Of a DNA stretch of 64,000 nucleotides, positions 19,054 to 28,303 are shown piece by piece. Below the pieces are notes generated by a model. That model saw only the letters and a program-made list of their open reading frames with translations, did not search any database and had not been told where the DNA came from. The translations under genes and the position numbers were made by a program. Where the stretch lies: positions 2,883,501-2,947,500 of the forward strand of contig NZ_CP014544.1 in the NCBI RefSeq assembly GCF_001586255.1. The letters are read 5' to 3'. The DNA is from Zhongshania aliphaticivorans (GTDB lineage Bacteria > Pseudomonadota > Gammaproteobacteria > Pseudomonadales > Spongiibacteraceae). Within the stretch, counting starts at the first letter, position 1; every line of letters starts with the position of its first letter.

Positions 19054-19923
19054 ATGAAATTTAGCTATAACCCAAGTATGTGTCCTCCAGAGCAATATGT
19101 AGCCCTAGCCTTAGCGGCAGAAGAGCTCGGCTTCAATAGCATGGCTTTTCCCGACAGCCTCTGCTACCCAGAACACTCATCGGCAAACTACCCCTACAAC
19201 GGCGACGGTTCGCGGGAGTTCTTAAAAGATATGCCCTTTGTTGAACCCTTGGTGACGATTCCATTTTTGGCGGGACAAACAAAACGGCTACGCTTTAACA
19301 CCTCGGTGTACAAGCTCGCAGTTCGCCAGCCGCTGGTTGTCGCTAAACAGCTGGCGACACTGGCAGCCCTGTGCGGAGATCGCTTTGATTTCGGTGTGGG
19401 AATCAGCCCGTGGCCCGAAGACTTTGAAGGTTGCCATGTGCCATGGGAGGCACGTGGCCAGCGCCTTGACGACCAGATAGCAATCATACGAGGTCTACTG
19501 AGCGGTGAGTTTTTTAGCTATAGCGGCAAGCAGCTATCAATAGCAAGTATGCAACTTTGCCCAAGCCCGGCAACACCCATCCCTATTCTTATTGGCGGAC
19601 ACTCAGACGCGGCATTAAAACGCGCTGCGCGCCTTGGCGACGGTTGGATTGGCGCCGGTGCGAGCATAGAAGAATACGGCGTTTTGATAGGTAAATTAAA
19701 TGAATTTCGCAAACAGTATCAGCGCGACCACCTTCCCTTCGTTATTCATGTTAGTTCCGCCGATGCTTACTCCACAGCTGGGCAAGATACGCTAGCCAAA
19801 CTCGGCATTAACGAATGCCACATCGCCTTCCGCAACGCCTACGATGGCACACCAGACACCCTCAGTACGGAGCAAAAAATTGAGCAAATGCATAAGTTCG
19901 CGAGCAAATTCATAAAGTCTTAA
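19054..19923 (+). CDS. Luciferase-like (LLM class) flavin-dependent oxidoreductase
   Basis: A 289-residue bacterial-luciferase-fold protein when started at ATG 19054, where family similarity begins (MKFSYNPSMCPPEQYVALA). It shows GFNSMAFPDS, the QLATLAALCGDRFDFGVGISPW strand-loop typical of the LLM group, RGQRLDDQIAIIRGLLSGE and PIPILIGGHSDAALKRAARLGDGWIG. Such enzymes use FMN or F420 for monooxygenation or hydride transfer. It is followed after 69 bp by an SDR on the same strand. Whether it oxygenates (Baeyer-Villiger-like) or reduces cannot be told from sequence. Confidence 0.88.
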   Translation: MKFSYNPSMCPPEQYVALALAAEELGFNSMAFPDSLCYPEHSSANYPYNGDGSREFLKDMPFVEPLVTIPFLAGQTKRLRFNTSVYKLAVRQPLVVAKQLATLAALCGDRFDFGVGISPWPEDFEGCHVPWEARGQRLDDQIAIIRGLLSGEFFSYSGKQLSIASMQLCPSPATPIPILIGGHSDAALKRAARLGDGWIGAGASIEEYGVLIGKLNEFRKQYQRDHLPFVIHVSSADAYSTAGQDTLAKLGINECHIAFRNAYDGTPDTLSTEQKIEQMHKFASKFIKS

Positions 19924-19992
19924 TCACAATATTTACACGCGAAAGCAAATTAATTGACCACAAACTTAGACCAATTTTTAAAGGATATTACA

Positions 19993-20748
19993 ATGAGAAG
20001 ACTTGAAGGCAAAGTTGCGATCGTTACCGGCGCGGGTCAGGGTGTAGGGCAAGGTATTGCCTTCGCATTGGCCGCCGAAGGTGCCAAAGTGGTGGTAACG
20101 GGGCGAACCTTTAAGAAACTTGAATCAAGCTGCGCAGAGATCACCAAGCGGGGCGGCGACGCCTTAGCCGTAGAGTGCGACATCAAAGATCGCAATGCGC
20201 TGGAATCATTGGTGTCTACCACCGTTGCCCATTATGGCGGCATTCAGATTTTGGTAAACAATGCCCAAGAAGTCCCCTTAGGCAGCCTGCACGAAATAGA
20301 AGACGAAACATTGAGTGCTGGCTTTGAATCCGGACCAATCGCCACCTTCCGTCTAATGAAGCTTTGTTTCCCGCACCTAAAAGGCGATGGTTGTATCATC
20401 AACCTAGCTAGCAGTGCCGGAAAACGCTGGGACATGTCGGGTTATGGCGGCTATGCAGCGACCAAGGAAGCAATTCGCTCACTGTCGAGAGCAGCAGCTT
20501 GTGAATGGGGTAAAGACGGTATCCGCACGAATGTCATTCTTCCCCACGCCTTATCGCCGGGCCTTGAATGGTGGATAAAAGACAGGCCCGAAGAAGCCGC
20601 TGCGTACTTAGCGAGTATTCCAATGCAGCGTCTTGGCGATTGCGAAGACGATATCGGCAAGTTCGTAGTGAGCTTGTGCTCGGATGATAGCCGCTATGTA
20701 AATGGACAGAGCATCGCTCTGGACGGCGGCCAGGCATTTTTAGGCTAA
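19993..20748 (+). CDS. Short-chain dehydrogenase/reductase (SDR)
   Basis: A 251-residue classical SDR started at ATG 19993, with AAGGA about 7 nt upstream; the frame opens earlier at 19954 without support. Motifs are TGAGQGVG, NNAQ in place of NNAG, Ser in INLASS and the YAATK pair, with VNGQSIALDGG at the end. It is probably cotranscribed with the luciferase-like enzyme and may oxidise or reduce the product of that reaction. Confidence 0.9.
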   Translation: MRRLEGKVAIVTGAGQGVGQGIAFALAAEGAKVVVTGRTFKKLESSCAEITKRGGDALAVECDIKDRNALESLVSTTVAHYGGIQILVNNAQEVPLGSLHEIEDETLSAGFESGPIATFRLMKLCFPHLKGDGCIINLASSAGKRWDMSGYGGYAATKEAIRSLSRAAACEWGKDGIRTNVILPHALSPGLEWWIKDRPEEAAAYLASIPMQRLGDCEDDIGKFVVSLCSDDSRYVNGQSIALDGGQAFLG

Positions 20749-20767
20749 ATAGCAGCAGTGAAAATGT

Positions 20768-20809
20768 GTAGAAGTCCAGAATCTAAAGTGCCCTCGTCTG
20801 TACTTCTAC
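20768..20809. terminator. Weak hairpin between convergent genes
   Basis: GTAGAAGT (20768-20775) pairs with ACTTCTAC (20802-20809) across a 26-nt loop. No T-run follows. It sits between the convergent SDR (ends 20748) and the 83-residue ORF (ends 20843). Confidence 0.3.
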
Positions 20810-20842
20810 GCCCCTATTCGTCATTTTTAGAACAAATATTTT

Positions 20843-21094
20843 TTATCGGAATATACCATCACTAAATGTTAGTGGTGCGGTACCACTCGGATCGGGCAGC
20901 GCTCGACTAAACCTATCGACAAGAGTCACCAACACATACTCTTCAAAGTCTTCGCTGGGATCAAAGCGACCACGATACATCTCTGTAAATGTGTTCAACA
21001 CCTCGTCAAGACATACCTCACGTTTACCCGCATCAATACCCGCCAAGCTGTCGATTAACTCCACAGCATTATTCCAGAATGCCAAATTATGCAT
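20843..21094 (-). CDS. Conserved-looking small protein coupled to the third Rnk-like gene, unknown
   Basis: An 83-residue soluble, acidic protein (EVLNTFTEMYRGRFDPSE, then DFEEYVLVTLVDRFSRALPD). Its ATG at 21094 overlaps the end of the Rnk-like gene by 8 bp, so the two are translationally coupled. No transmembrane segment or cysteine pair is present, and I do not recognise a family. The coupling suggests a partner or modulator of the Rnk-like protein. Confidence 0.6.
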   Translation of the reverse strand: MHNLAFWNNAVELIDSLAGIDAGKREVCLDEVLNTFTEMYRGRFDPSEDFEEYVLVTLVDRFSRALPDPSGTAPLTFSDGIFR

Positions 21095-21488
21095 TGGACA
21101 ATTCCTTTGGCACCGCGCGCAACACCTTTTCTATTTTCAGGCTCACCGAACTGCTGTTCAGTAACGGCCAATCAATTATCGCCCCCACCCGCGCACCGAT
21201 AAGTGCTATTCCGACCGGTGACAGAATGGATATGCGCATTTCCGTGATACTGGACTCCCAGGGCATAACGATTGTCACGACACGCTTCGCCCCCGTTTTA
21301 ACATCTTTGAAATGTGTTTTACTGTATAGCGAAACGACATCGGCGGGCATGAGTGCATCGGGGCAAACATCCGCTTTCATAAGCTCAGCATCAAGGGCGA
21401 CGGTCGCCTCTGATCGACTGACTTTAATTAACCGAGACAATTTTTCGTAGTCAGATTCAGAAATAATCAATTCATTTTCAATAGGCAT
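21087..21488 (-). CDS. Rnk-like protein (GreA/GreB C-terminal-domain fold)
   Basis: A 133-residue Rnk-type protein with GAGGG 7 nt before the ATG. The N-terminal LIISESDYEKLSRLI resembles the Rnk helix pair. The C-domain has TIVMPWESSITEMRISILSPVGIALIGARVG and then IIDWPLLNS. It is the third such protein in 10.3 kb and differs from the other two, so it is not a recent duplicate. It leads a two-gene unit with the 83-residue ORF. Confidence 0.82.
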   Translation of the reverse strand: MPIENELIISESDYEKLSRLIKVSRSEATVALDAELMKADVCPDALMPADVVSLYSKTHFKDVKTGAKRVVTIVMPWESSITEMRISILSPVGIALIGARVGAIIDWPLLNSSSVSLKIEKVLRAVPKELSNA

Positions 21489-21931
21489 AACAAACCCTCA
21501 CCTAGCAAAAGCAGTGCATATAGAAATAAGGCTCGAGCATTGACAATACTCCGAGCTAGTCGCTTGTATGGCAGATTATTTTCGGGCGATTAAGACAATA
21601 CTGCGCTTAACCGCCAATAGGGAGGAAGGCACTAACGGGATAGAGTTCCCGTGCGCCAAAGGAGATTTGCTGAATAGAGTAAGATCGTTTGTCCATGCTA
21701 GGAGATTACTACGTTTAACAACTTTAGCAAGTGATATTGGTAGCGATATTTTTACCTATTTCTGCAATGCCTTGCAATATTAGTCATAAAGTTAAATTCA
21801 CTCCTAACAAAAAATTAAAACTAAGCAGTTAGGATTATATCTAAATCTCCCCTCTCAGGTATCTTAAGGCCTGTTTATTAAGATCACTTTATCAATAGCA
21901 CCTCTGTGCATTCCCCGCGAGGAGATTAATC
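21489..21931. other. 443-bp intergenic region with an RNA-like motif
   Basis: This stretch lies between the divergent Rnk-like gene and the SDR at 21932. A 71-codon ORF at 21568-21783 covers part of it but lacks a convincing start and family. A TTGACA occurs at 21540-21545 without a good -10 at normal distance. The notable element is the motif at 21613-21652 (separate entry). The last 100 bp are AT-rich and precede GAGGAG at the SDR start. Confidence 0.4.
21613..21652 (+). ncRNA. Candidate structured RNA motif, copy 1
   Basis: GCC (21613-21615) pairs with GGC (21628-21630) around a purine-rich loop AATAGGGAGGAA. A second perfect hairpin, ACGGGA (21635-21640) with TCCCGT (21647-21652), has loop TAGAGT. 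The same two blocks occur at 52658-52693 before a cation antiporter. The 19-nt block AAYGGGATAGARTTSCCGT differs at only three positions, and one change (C-G to U-G) preserves pairing. This copy has no obvious transporter gene downstream; the next gene is an SDR 280 bp away. Confidence 0.4.
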
Positions 21932-22693
21932 ATGCAGGTTTTCGATAAGCGGTTTCATAACAAAGTCGCCTTAATCACCGGCGCTGCGTCAGGCATCGGT
22001 CGAGCAACCGCACTGCGACTTTCCGCCGAAGGTGCGGTATTGATGCTGGCTGATATTGATGAGGCCGGCTTACAGCAAACTATTGAACTACTTACAAATT
22101 CGGAAAGCGCCGCTTTTATCAAGTTGGATGTGAGCAGCTCTGAACAGTGCCGCGCCGCCGTTACTGCAACCGTAGAGAGGTGGGGCAAGCTTGATGTTCT
22201 GTGCAATATCGCGGGGATTGCCGTTGCTAAACACCTAGCGGAGGTAAGCGAAGAAGACTGGCTACGCATGATGGGCATCAATTTAAACAGCGTGTTTTTC
22301 CTCAGCCAAGCGGCGATGCCACATTTAATTGCGACAAAGGGCAATATCGTTAATATGGCCTCATCCGCTGCCTTGGTTGGCCAAATTTATAACGCCGCGT
22401 ATTGCGCCAGCAAAGGCGCTGTAGTGATGCTCAGCAAGTCAATGGCAGTTGAGTTTGCCGACAGAGGCGTTCGTGTTAACGCGATTTGTCCCGGAGCAGT
22501 GAAAACGGCATTAACTGAGAAATTTACCATGCCCGATAACGCGAATATGGATATGTTTATGCGTTTAATGCCCTTGATGGACATGGCGGAGGCCGACGAA
22601 ATTGCGGCATCAGTGGCTTATTTGGCATCAGCCGAAGCTCGGTATATAACCGGCACAACATTGGCGATTGATGGCGGGCAGACCGCAAACTGA
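21932..22693 (+). CDS. Short-chain dehydrogenase/reductase (SDR)
   Basis: A 253-residue classical SDR with TGAASGIG, CNIAG at the NNAG position, catalytic Ser in VNMASS and YCASK, ending ITGTTLAIDGG. GAGGAG precedes the ATG by 8 nt. It is a single-gene unit facing the TetR gene (convergent, 35 bp apart). Its role in the island is presumably another alcohol/ketone interconversion; the substrate is not predictable. Confidence 0.92.
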   Translation: MQVFDKRFHNKVALITGAASGIGRATALRLSAEGAVLMLADIDEAGLQQTIELLTNSESAAFIKLDVSSSEQCRAAVTATVERWGKLDVLCNIAGIAVAKHLAEVSEEDWLRMMGINLNSVFFLSQAAMPHLIATKGNIVNMASSAALVGQIYNAAYCASKGAVVMLSKSMAVEFADRGVRVNAICPGAVKTALTEKFTMPDNANMDMFMRLMPLMDMAEADEIAASVAYLASAEARYITGTTLAIDGGQTAN

Positions 22694-22728
22694 CACTGTT
22701 ACTGCAGCGGACCAATGATAAACGGTGT

Positions 22729-23382
22729 TTATTGCGACTCCACACCGCCGAATAGCGTCAATACCCGCAACATCAGCGGCCGACTATCATAATCCGGGTT
22801 TGCGACAAGCATTAGTGCCGCCTCAGAAAAGCAGCCAATTAACATTCGCTGCAGTAGCACGACGTCATTTTCGGACAAGGGCTTGGTTAAACTGCCGCTC
22901 TCGTATAAGAGCGACAATTGGTCTTGGAATATTCTGGATACGGCCTGAACAACGCTGGTATCTTCCCAGCGCTCACGACCTAGAATAATCGGCGCATCAC
23001 GCAATACAATTCGGACAAAATTCGGGCGCTGAGTCATTTCGATCAGCATATCCCAAATTTCGATGAGATCTATTTTTTCAGAACTAAAGGAAAATCCCTC
23101 GATCTGCTGGGTGAACTCAAGCTCCATCGCCTCAGTAACCGCCAGAAAAAGTGCCTGTTTATTGCCAAAATAATGATAGATCGGCGTAATGGTAAGCCCT
23201 AGATCCTCAGCTATATCTTTGAGAGACGTATCAGCGAAGCCTTTTTCACCAAAAATTCGACAAGCACTTTCCAGCACCATGGCTTGAGTAGCTTCGCGGC
23301 GTTCTGCTTGGGTCTGTCGCTTTGGCTTAGCGGCCGCCGCACTGGCACCGAGCTTTTTTGGACTTGCGGCGTTTTTTCCCAA
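22729..23382 (-). CDS. TetR-family transcriptional regulator
   Basis: About 217 residues if started at TTG 23382, where GGAAG lies 6 nt upstream; the frame is open to 23511, but that would run through the promoter region. The N-terminal DNA-binding domain contains ACRIFGEKGFADTSLKDIAEDLGL and the recognition-helix segment TITPIYHYFGNKQALF. The C-terminal ligand-binding domain is divergent. It is divergent from the ene-reductase/TonB-receptor operon at 23542 and probably represses that operon and itself until a pathway compound binds. Confidence 0.88.
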   Translation of the reverse strand: MGKNAASPKKLGASAAAAKPKRQTQAERREATQAMVLESACRIFGEKGFADTSLKDIAEDLGLTITPIYHYFGNKQALFLAVTEAMELEFTQQIEGFSFSSEKIDLIEIWDMLIEMTQRPNFVRIVLRDAPIILGRERWEDTSVVQAVSRIFQDQLSLLYESGSLTKPLSENDVVLLQRMLIGCFSEAALMLVANPDYDSRPLMLRVLTLFGGVESQ

Positions 23383-23441
23383 GATAACTTCCACTTCAAA
23401 TGAACCAGCGCAAAGTATACAGATTGGCTTTTGCACATTCC

Positions 23442-23480
23442 ATATAATTGACTTATATAATACGACTATATAACATGCAA
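23442..23480. promoter_or_regulatory. Likely TetR operator and divergent promoter
   Basis: TTATATA (23453-23459) and TATATAA (23467-23473) form a 21-bp inverted repeat with a 7-nt spacer. The same region can be read as three 13-bp tandem units beginning ATATAA at 23442, 23455 and 23468. A TTGACT box (23448-23453) overlaps the left arm, with TAACAT 17 bp downstream as a possible -10 for the plus-strand operon, so binding would block transcription. Confidence 0.55.
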
Positions 23481-23541
23481 TTTTAGTATTGTGCGGGGCC
23501 GCCGGCGCCACACCACCAGTAATAATAAGACCAGAGGCTCT

Positions 23542-24747
23542 ATGTCAGACAGCAGCAACACCGCGCTTAGTAATGCGAGCCTGAACGGGCTTAAGCTGAA
23601 GAACCGGCTTATTAAGGCCGGTACCTTTGAAAACCGAAGCCCTAACGGTATTCCTAGCCAAAGCCTGATCGATTTTCACACGCAATTCGCGCGTGGCGGT
23701 ATCGCCATGACAACCATCGGCTATTGCGCGGTAGAAAACGCCGGACGCCTGAATGCCGACATGCTCACCATGCATGAGGATTTCCGCAGTGACATAACTC
23801 GGCTCGTACAAGAGATTAAAAAACACGACTGCAAAGTGGCTGGGCAAATGGGCCATTGCGGCGCGTTCTCCAAAAATCACACGCTGAAAGGCCGCCCTAA
23901 AGGGCCCAGTGGTGGCGTAAATCTACTGGGTTTTGCCGAGGGTATGTGGTTTTGCGACACCATGACACTGAGCGACATTGACCACATGGTAGAGGCCTAT
24001 AGAGAGGCTGCAAAATTCATGAAGTCGGTAGGTTTTGAAGCTTTAGAAATTCACTTCGGCCATGGCTACGGCCTCTGCCAGTTTCTTAGTCCGCTCACTA
24101 ATCGTCGTAAAGACAATTATGGCGGCAGTTTAGAAAACCGTCTACGACTCCCCCTGCGGGTGCTTGCGGCGGTTAGGGCCGCGGTCGGCGACGACTTCCC
24201 TATTCTCGCGAAGATAACCATGTCAGAGGGGCGCCGAGGTGGTCTTCACTACGACGACTCGCTAGCAATCTGCAAAGCACTTGATGCGGCTGGTATTGAC
24301 GCCATCATCCCCAGCAACGGCACCAGCACCATGAACCCAATGCTGATGTTTCGCGGTGACAGCATTCTACCCGCGCTATTACGCTATGAACGCAATCGAA
24401 TCATGCGATTCTTACTGCGGCTCATGGGTAAGAAAATGTTCCCAAGCCTGCCCTTCTACGACATGTATCTACTAGAGCACGCCAAACGCATTCGCAATGT
24501 GGTGAAGTGCAAGCTTGTCTATATTGGCGGCGCCACGAGCGGCGAAAACTTTAGCGAAATACTGAACGCCGGTTTCGATTTCATCCAATTAGGTCGCACG
24601 CTTCTAGCCGACCCCGACCTGCCGCAAAAACTCGCAGCCGAGCCAAGTTTTAAAAGTCGCTGCACCCACTGCAATCTGTGCGTAGGCACAATTGAAAGCC
24701 CCCAAGGCATCCACTGCCCTCAATTTACAGATGCCTCAGTACTATGA
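23542..24747 (+). CDS. NADH:flavin oxidoreductase (OYE-like barrel with Fe-S cysteine motif)
   Basis: A 401-residue protein: an OYE-type barrel (LKNRLIKAGTFENRSPNG, EIHFGHGYGLCQFLSP, NRRKDNYGGSLENR) followed by a terminal cysteine motif C-x2-C-x2-C-x11-C (CTHCNLC, then C before PQ). It stops there, lacking the FAD and NAD(P)-binding half present in the gene at 5204, so an external electron donor is needed. The ATG at 23542 has AGAGG 4 nt upstream; the frame opens 51 bp earlier without support. It heads a four-gene operon under the TetR-type regulator. Confidence 0.9.
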   Translation: MSDSSNTALSNASLNGLKLKNRLIKAGTFENRSPNGIPSQSLIDFHTQFARGGIAMTTIGYCAVENAGRLNADMLTMHEDFRSDITRLVQEIKKHDCKVAGQMGHCGAFSKNHTLKGRPKGPSGGVNLLGFAEGMWFCDTMTLSDIDHMVEAYREAAKFMKSVGFEALEIHFGHGYGLCQFLSPLTNRRKDNYGGSLENRLRLPLRVLAAVRAAVGDDFPILAKITMSEGRRGGLHYDDSLAICKALDAAGIDAIIPSNGTSTMNPMLMFRGDSILPALLRYERNRIMRFLLRLMGKKMFPSLPFYDMYLLEHAKRIRNVVKCKLVYIGGATSGENFSEILNAGFDFIQLGRTLLADPDLPQKLAAEPSFKSRCTHCNLCVGTIESPQGIHCPQFTDASVL

Positions 24748-25691
24748 ATATTCTTATTACCGGCGCCTTTGGTAATCTCGGCCAGATGTGTATTGAAGAG
24801 GCCCTAAAGCAGGGCCATCAACTGCGCTGTTTCGATCTGGACAACGCTAATAACCAAAAATTAAAACGCCGTTACCACAATCGCTGTGAAGTTATCTTAG
24901 GTGATATTTGCGACACGACGCTGCACCCAAAGTTGTTGGAGGGTGTCGACGCCGTCATCCACAACGCCTCACTACTTCCGCCACTATCGGAGAACCAGCC
25001 CGAACTGGCTGAAGCGATTAACGTCGTTGCGACCCAAAACCTGATAAAAAGCATGGAAGCCAGCTCGACATCACCACGTCTAATTTTCCCCTCCTCAGTG
25101 ACCGTATTCGGGAAATCGCTGCCTGGGGAAGCCGCCAAATGTATTTCAGACCGTGTAACAGCGAGCGACAATTACACTCGTCACAAGCTAATAATCGAGA
25201 AAACATTAAAAGGTTCGCCTCTGTCATGGGTGATTTTGCGAGTAGGTGTTTCTGTAGATGCACGCACGCTAAAAGCTGACCGCGCCACGCTACATGAATT
25301 ACTTAACATTAATCCCGAATCGCCAATAGAATTTGTACACCCCAAGGACGTCGCGCTGGCGATGTGCAACGCCGCGCAATCAGCGGCAGCTAACCGAAAA
25401 GTGCTGTTAATTGGCGGTGGTAAGTACTGCCAAATCAATCACTACCGTTTTATAAAAACGGCATTCAGCGCGCTGTCTTTGACCCTGCCCTACAACGACA
25501 AGGGCACCGGCATTTACTACACCCACTGGATGGACTCCACGGAAGCGCAGCGCCTTCTACAGTTTCAGCGCCATTCATTTGAAGATTACGAGCGGGAAAT
25601 GGCGTGCCGTATGCGGCCCGTACGCATTGGACTTACGCCACTACGCCCACTCTTAAATCGCCTATTGCCCTATGCATTGGCAAAAATATAA
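24744..25691 (+). CDS. NAD-dependent epimerase/dehydratase-type extended SDR
   Basis: A 315-residue extended SDR with TGAFGNLG (6-13), a Ser pair S117/S118 and Y144-T-R-H-K148. Its overall shape is close to NAD-dependent epimerases and 3-beta-hydroxysteroid dehydrogenase/isomerase relatives. The ATG overlaps the upstream stop as ATGA, so it is coupled to the ene-reductase. The next gene is a TonB receptor 28 bp downstream. A 3-beta-HSD-like reaction would fit the context but is inference. Confidence 0.88.
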   Translation: MNILITGAFGNLGQMCIEEALKQGHQLRCFDLDNANNQKLKRRYHNRCEVILGDICDTTLHPKLLEGVDAVIHNASLLPPLSENQPELAEAINVVATQNLIKSMEASSTSPRLIFPSSVTVFGKSLPGEAAKCISDRVTASDNYTRHKLIIEKTLKGSPLSWVILRVGVSVDARTLKADRATLHELLNINPESPIEFVHPKDVALAMCNAAQSAAANRKVLLIGGGKYCQINHYRFIKTAFSALSLTLPYNDKGTGIYYTHWMDSTEAQRLLQFQRHSFEDYEREMACRMRPVRIGLTPLRPLLNRLLPYALAKI

Positions 25692-25719
25692 TTACTCGCA
25701 ACAATAGGACTGCTGCAAT

Positions 25720-28302
25720 ATGAACAACAATAAATTACTGGCACTCTCGTTAGCACTTTCAGCTAGCGCTATTCCCAGCTATGCGCAGGATGACAGTGGC
25801 CGTGAAGAAGCAACGTCAAGGCGCCAAATCGAAGAAGTGATCGTCACGGCTCGAAAGCGTTCTGAAAATATTCAAGAGACGCCTGTCGCGGTTACGGCCT
25901 TCAGCGGCGATGCCCTTCGCGAGCAAGGCATTATGAGCACCCAGGAGCTCAGCAAATCGGTACCAAGCCTGCAAATTAACGACAGCACCTCACCGCAAAT
26001 ATTCATCCGCGGCATTGGCCAACGCGCACACATGGCGCGTTTCGACCCATCCGTGAGTGTGTATATCGACGGTATTTTTATTCCCCGCCCAGATGGCCAG
26101 CTGCTGGATACCATCGATATTGAAAGCGTTCAAGTCTTGCGCGGTCCTCAAGGCACACTGTTTGGCAAAAATAATACTGGCGGTGCATTGGTCTTTAATT
26201 TGACTAAGCCCGGCGACACCGTCGGTGGTTTTGTCGAAGGGCTAATGGGGAATTACAATGAACAAAGTGTTCGCGCTGCAGTTGATGTACCGATTTCGGA
26301 CACCCTACTAAGCCGAGTCTCTGTAAGCAGCCGCCGCCGAGACGGCTTCCTACAAAACCTAGGCTCAGACAGCAACCAAAGTATCGACCGACTTTCTGCG
26401 ATTGGCCAAATTCGCTGGGAAGCCGCCGACAATTTGACTGTTGACGGTCTCGCCTTTTATGGCAAAGTTCGCGAGAAATACCCCTCTTACCACTGCGAGC
26501 TCATTAACGAGGATGCGCTATTTGTAAATGGTCTTGGCGTACTCTGGGCTGGCGATACCGACCCAAGTAACCCCACCGCCTACCGCGACAACTGCGCCGC
26601 TAATAATCGTAAAAATCTGCCGGATCTCACCACCAATCAAGGTGACAGTTTCCGCGCCGTCAAAGCGCAGGACATTCTGCTCTTGGGCACGACACTAGAA
26701 TGGCAGATCAGCGAAAACAACACCCTGAAAACCATTATTGGCTATCGAGATGCCACTAAGTTTGGCCCCCAAAGCGCGGCGGATGAAGGTGGCCCGCAGC
26801 CCTTCCTGCGCGCACTCGTACTTGACGATAGTATTCAGGAATCGCTAACCCTAGAATTCCAACTTAATGGCAGCGCCTTCGACGGCAGCGTTGACTATAC
26901 CGCCGGCTTTTTCTGGCAGGACGAGTACAAGTCTGAGCGCTTTCTTACCAGTAACCCGCTGGTCGGCGCGGAGTCATCAACCTTGATCGCATTGGCCGCG
27001 GGCCAGTCGGGATTAAATCTGCCTAACCTTGGCACCCTAATACCTGGCGGAACATTACCGTTGATTGCGGGTATACTTCCGTTAGCCACCTTGCAAGATT
27101 TCGACATTAACGGCCAAACCTACGCCGCGTTCACCCAAGCGACCTGGCATCTCACCGATAATATTGAATGGACTTTGGGTGGGCGCTACACCGAAGAAAT
27201 TCGTGAATCTGACCTAGTGACGCTTTCAGCCGATCTCGGCGCGATGCTAAGCATCTTGAACAGTATCGACCCGCGCTTCATACCCGTTGTTCCAGACATG
27301 GGTGTTGCTGCTTATGCCGGCACCTGGAGCGAGGACCCGATTCAAATCGCAAATGATGCACTTAATAGCTATTTCCCTGGGGAGATAAAGACGCCCCTCG
27401 GCGCGCCACAATACGACAGCAGAGACAGCACCTTCCGACAATTTACACCCATGACCTCCGCGGCCTGGATAATGCCTGAACAGTGGTTCGACGACGGTTT
27501 GCTAAGTTCAGCAATGGTCTATGGTACCTGGAGCTTTGGCTTTAAATCCGGCTTCCATGAGCCCAGCGGGGTAGACGGTTTAACAGAAGTAGCACCAGAG
27601 GAATTGGAAAACCGCGAAATTGGCATAAAAATCGATGCACTAGAACGCTCACTGCGTATGAACATTGCGCTGTACTCTATGAGCTTCACCAATATGCAGT
27701 TGATCACCGTCAACGTCGACTCCGCGAACTCCTTGGTTGTTACCTCGCAGAATGCCGGTGAGTCGACCATCGATGGCGGCGAGCTCGAAGTGTTATGGCT
27801 GCCTAGTGAAAATATGATGCTCAGTTTTACCTATAGTAATAATAATTATAAATACGATGAGTTTATGGATAACGACTTGGCGGCCCTTGCACTGCGCGGT
27901 GAATTTGTTCCCGTTGACCGTTCTAAAGAAGACTTTGCAGTATCACCCGAAACCTCGGCATCATTTGGCGCGCAATACACCATCGTTACTGACTATGGCC
28001 TATTTACGCCGCGCATCGATGTTAGCTATAAAAGTGAAGTCTATATGGGGCTAGACGCCGGCTCTTGGCAAGTTGCACAAACCAATCCCGAGTTAATTTA
28101 TGCAGAAGCCTATAGCCTGGTAGACGCACGTTTGAGCTGGAATGACCCAATGAGCGATCTGCGCGTATCGGCCTACGTTAAAAACCTAGCTGACAAACGT
28201 TACGACATTGGCGCGGTCGGTACAGCTGAATCCCTCGGTACCTTTACCCGCGCTTTAGGCGACCCACGCACCTTTGGTATAGAGCTGCGCAAGGAATTTT
28301 AA
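25720..28302 (+). CDS. TonB-dependent outer-membrane receptor
   Basis: An 860-residue receptor. The signal peptide ends near SYAQ; EEVIVTARKR is the TonB-box region, the plug carries VQVLRGPQGTLFGKNNTGG, and the barrel ends with a C-terminal Phe (ELRKEF). It lies inside the TetR-controlled operon between two dehydrogenase genes, the strongest evidence in the window that a receptor and the ring-modifying enzymes serve the same substrate. Confidence 0.95.
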   Translation: MNNNKLLALSLALSASAIPSYAQDDSGREEATSRRQIEEVIVTARKRSENIQETPVAVTAFSGDALREQGIMSTQELSKSVPSLQINDSTSPQIFIRGIGQRAHMARFDPSVSVYIDGIFIPRPDGQLLDTIDIESVQVLRGPQGTLFGKNNTGGALVFNLTKPGDTVGGFVEGLMGNYNEQSVRAAVDVPISDTLLSRVSVSSRRRDGFLQNLGSDSNQSIDRLSAIGQIRWEAADNLTVDGLAFYGKVREKYPSYHCELINEDALFVNGLGVLWAGDTDPSNPTAYRDNCAANNRKNLPDLTTNQGDSFRAVKAQDILLLGTTLEWQISENNTLKTIIGYRDATKFGPQSAADEGGPQPFLRALVLDDSIQESLTLEFQLNGSAFDGSVDYTAGFFWQDEYKSERFLTSNPLVGAESSTLIALAAGQSGLNLPNLGTLIPGGTLPLIAGILPLATLQDFDINGQTYAAFTQATWHLTDNIEWTLGGRYTEEIRESDLVTLSADLGAMLSILNSIDPRFIPVVPDMGVAAYAGTWSEDPIQIANDALNSYFPGEIKTPLGAPQYDSRDSTFRQFTPMTSAAWIMPEQWFDDGLLSSAMVYGTWSFGFKSGFHEPSGVDGLTEVAPEELENREIGIKIDALERSLRMNIALYSMSFTNMQLITVNVDSANSLVVTSQNAGESTIDGGELEVLWLPSENMMLSFTYSNNNYKYDEFMDNDLAALALRGEFVPVDRSKEDFAVSPETSASFGAQYTIVTDYGLFTPRIDVSYKSEVYMGLDAGSWQVAQTNPELIYAEAYSLVDARLSWNDPMSDLRVSAYVKNLADKRYDIGAVGTAESLGTFTRALGDPRTFGIELRKEF

Positions 28303-28303
28303 A

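Noticed and set aside
21568-21783. 71-codon plus-strand ORF
   Set aside because: No convincing ribosome-binding site at the ATG, no family likeness, and it overlaps the RNA-like motif. A shorter version from a TTG/CTG near 21667 has AAAGGAG but no credible product.
22718-22732. ATAAAC/GTTTAT hairpin between the SDR and TetR genes as terminator
   Set aside because: Short stem overlapping the TetR stop codon, with no T-run; not convincing.
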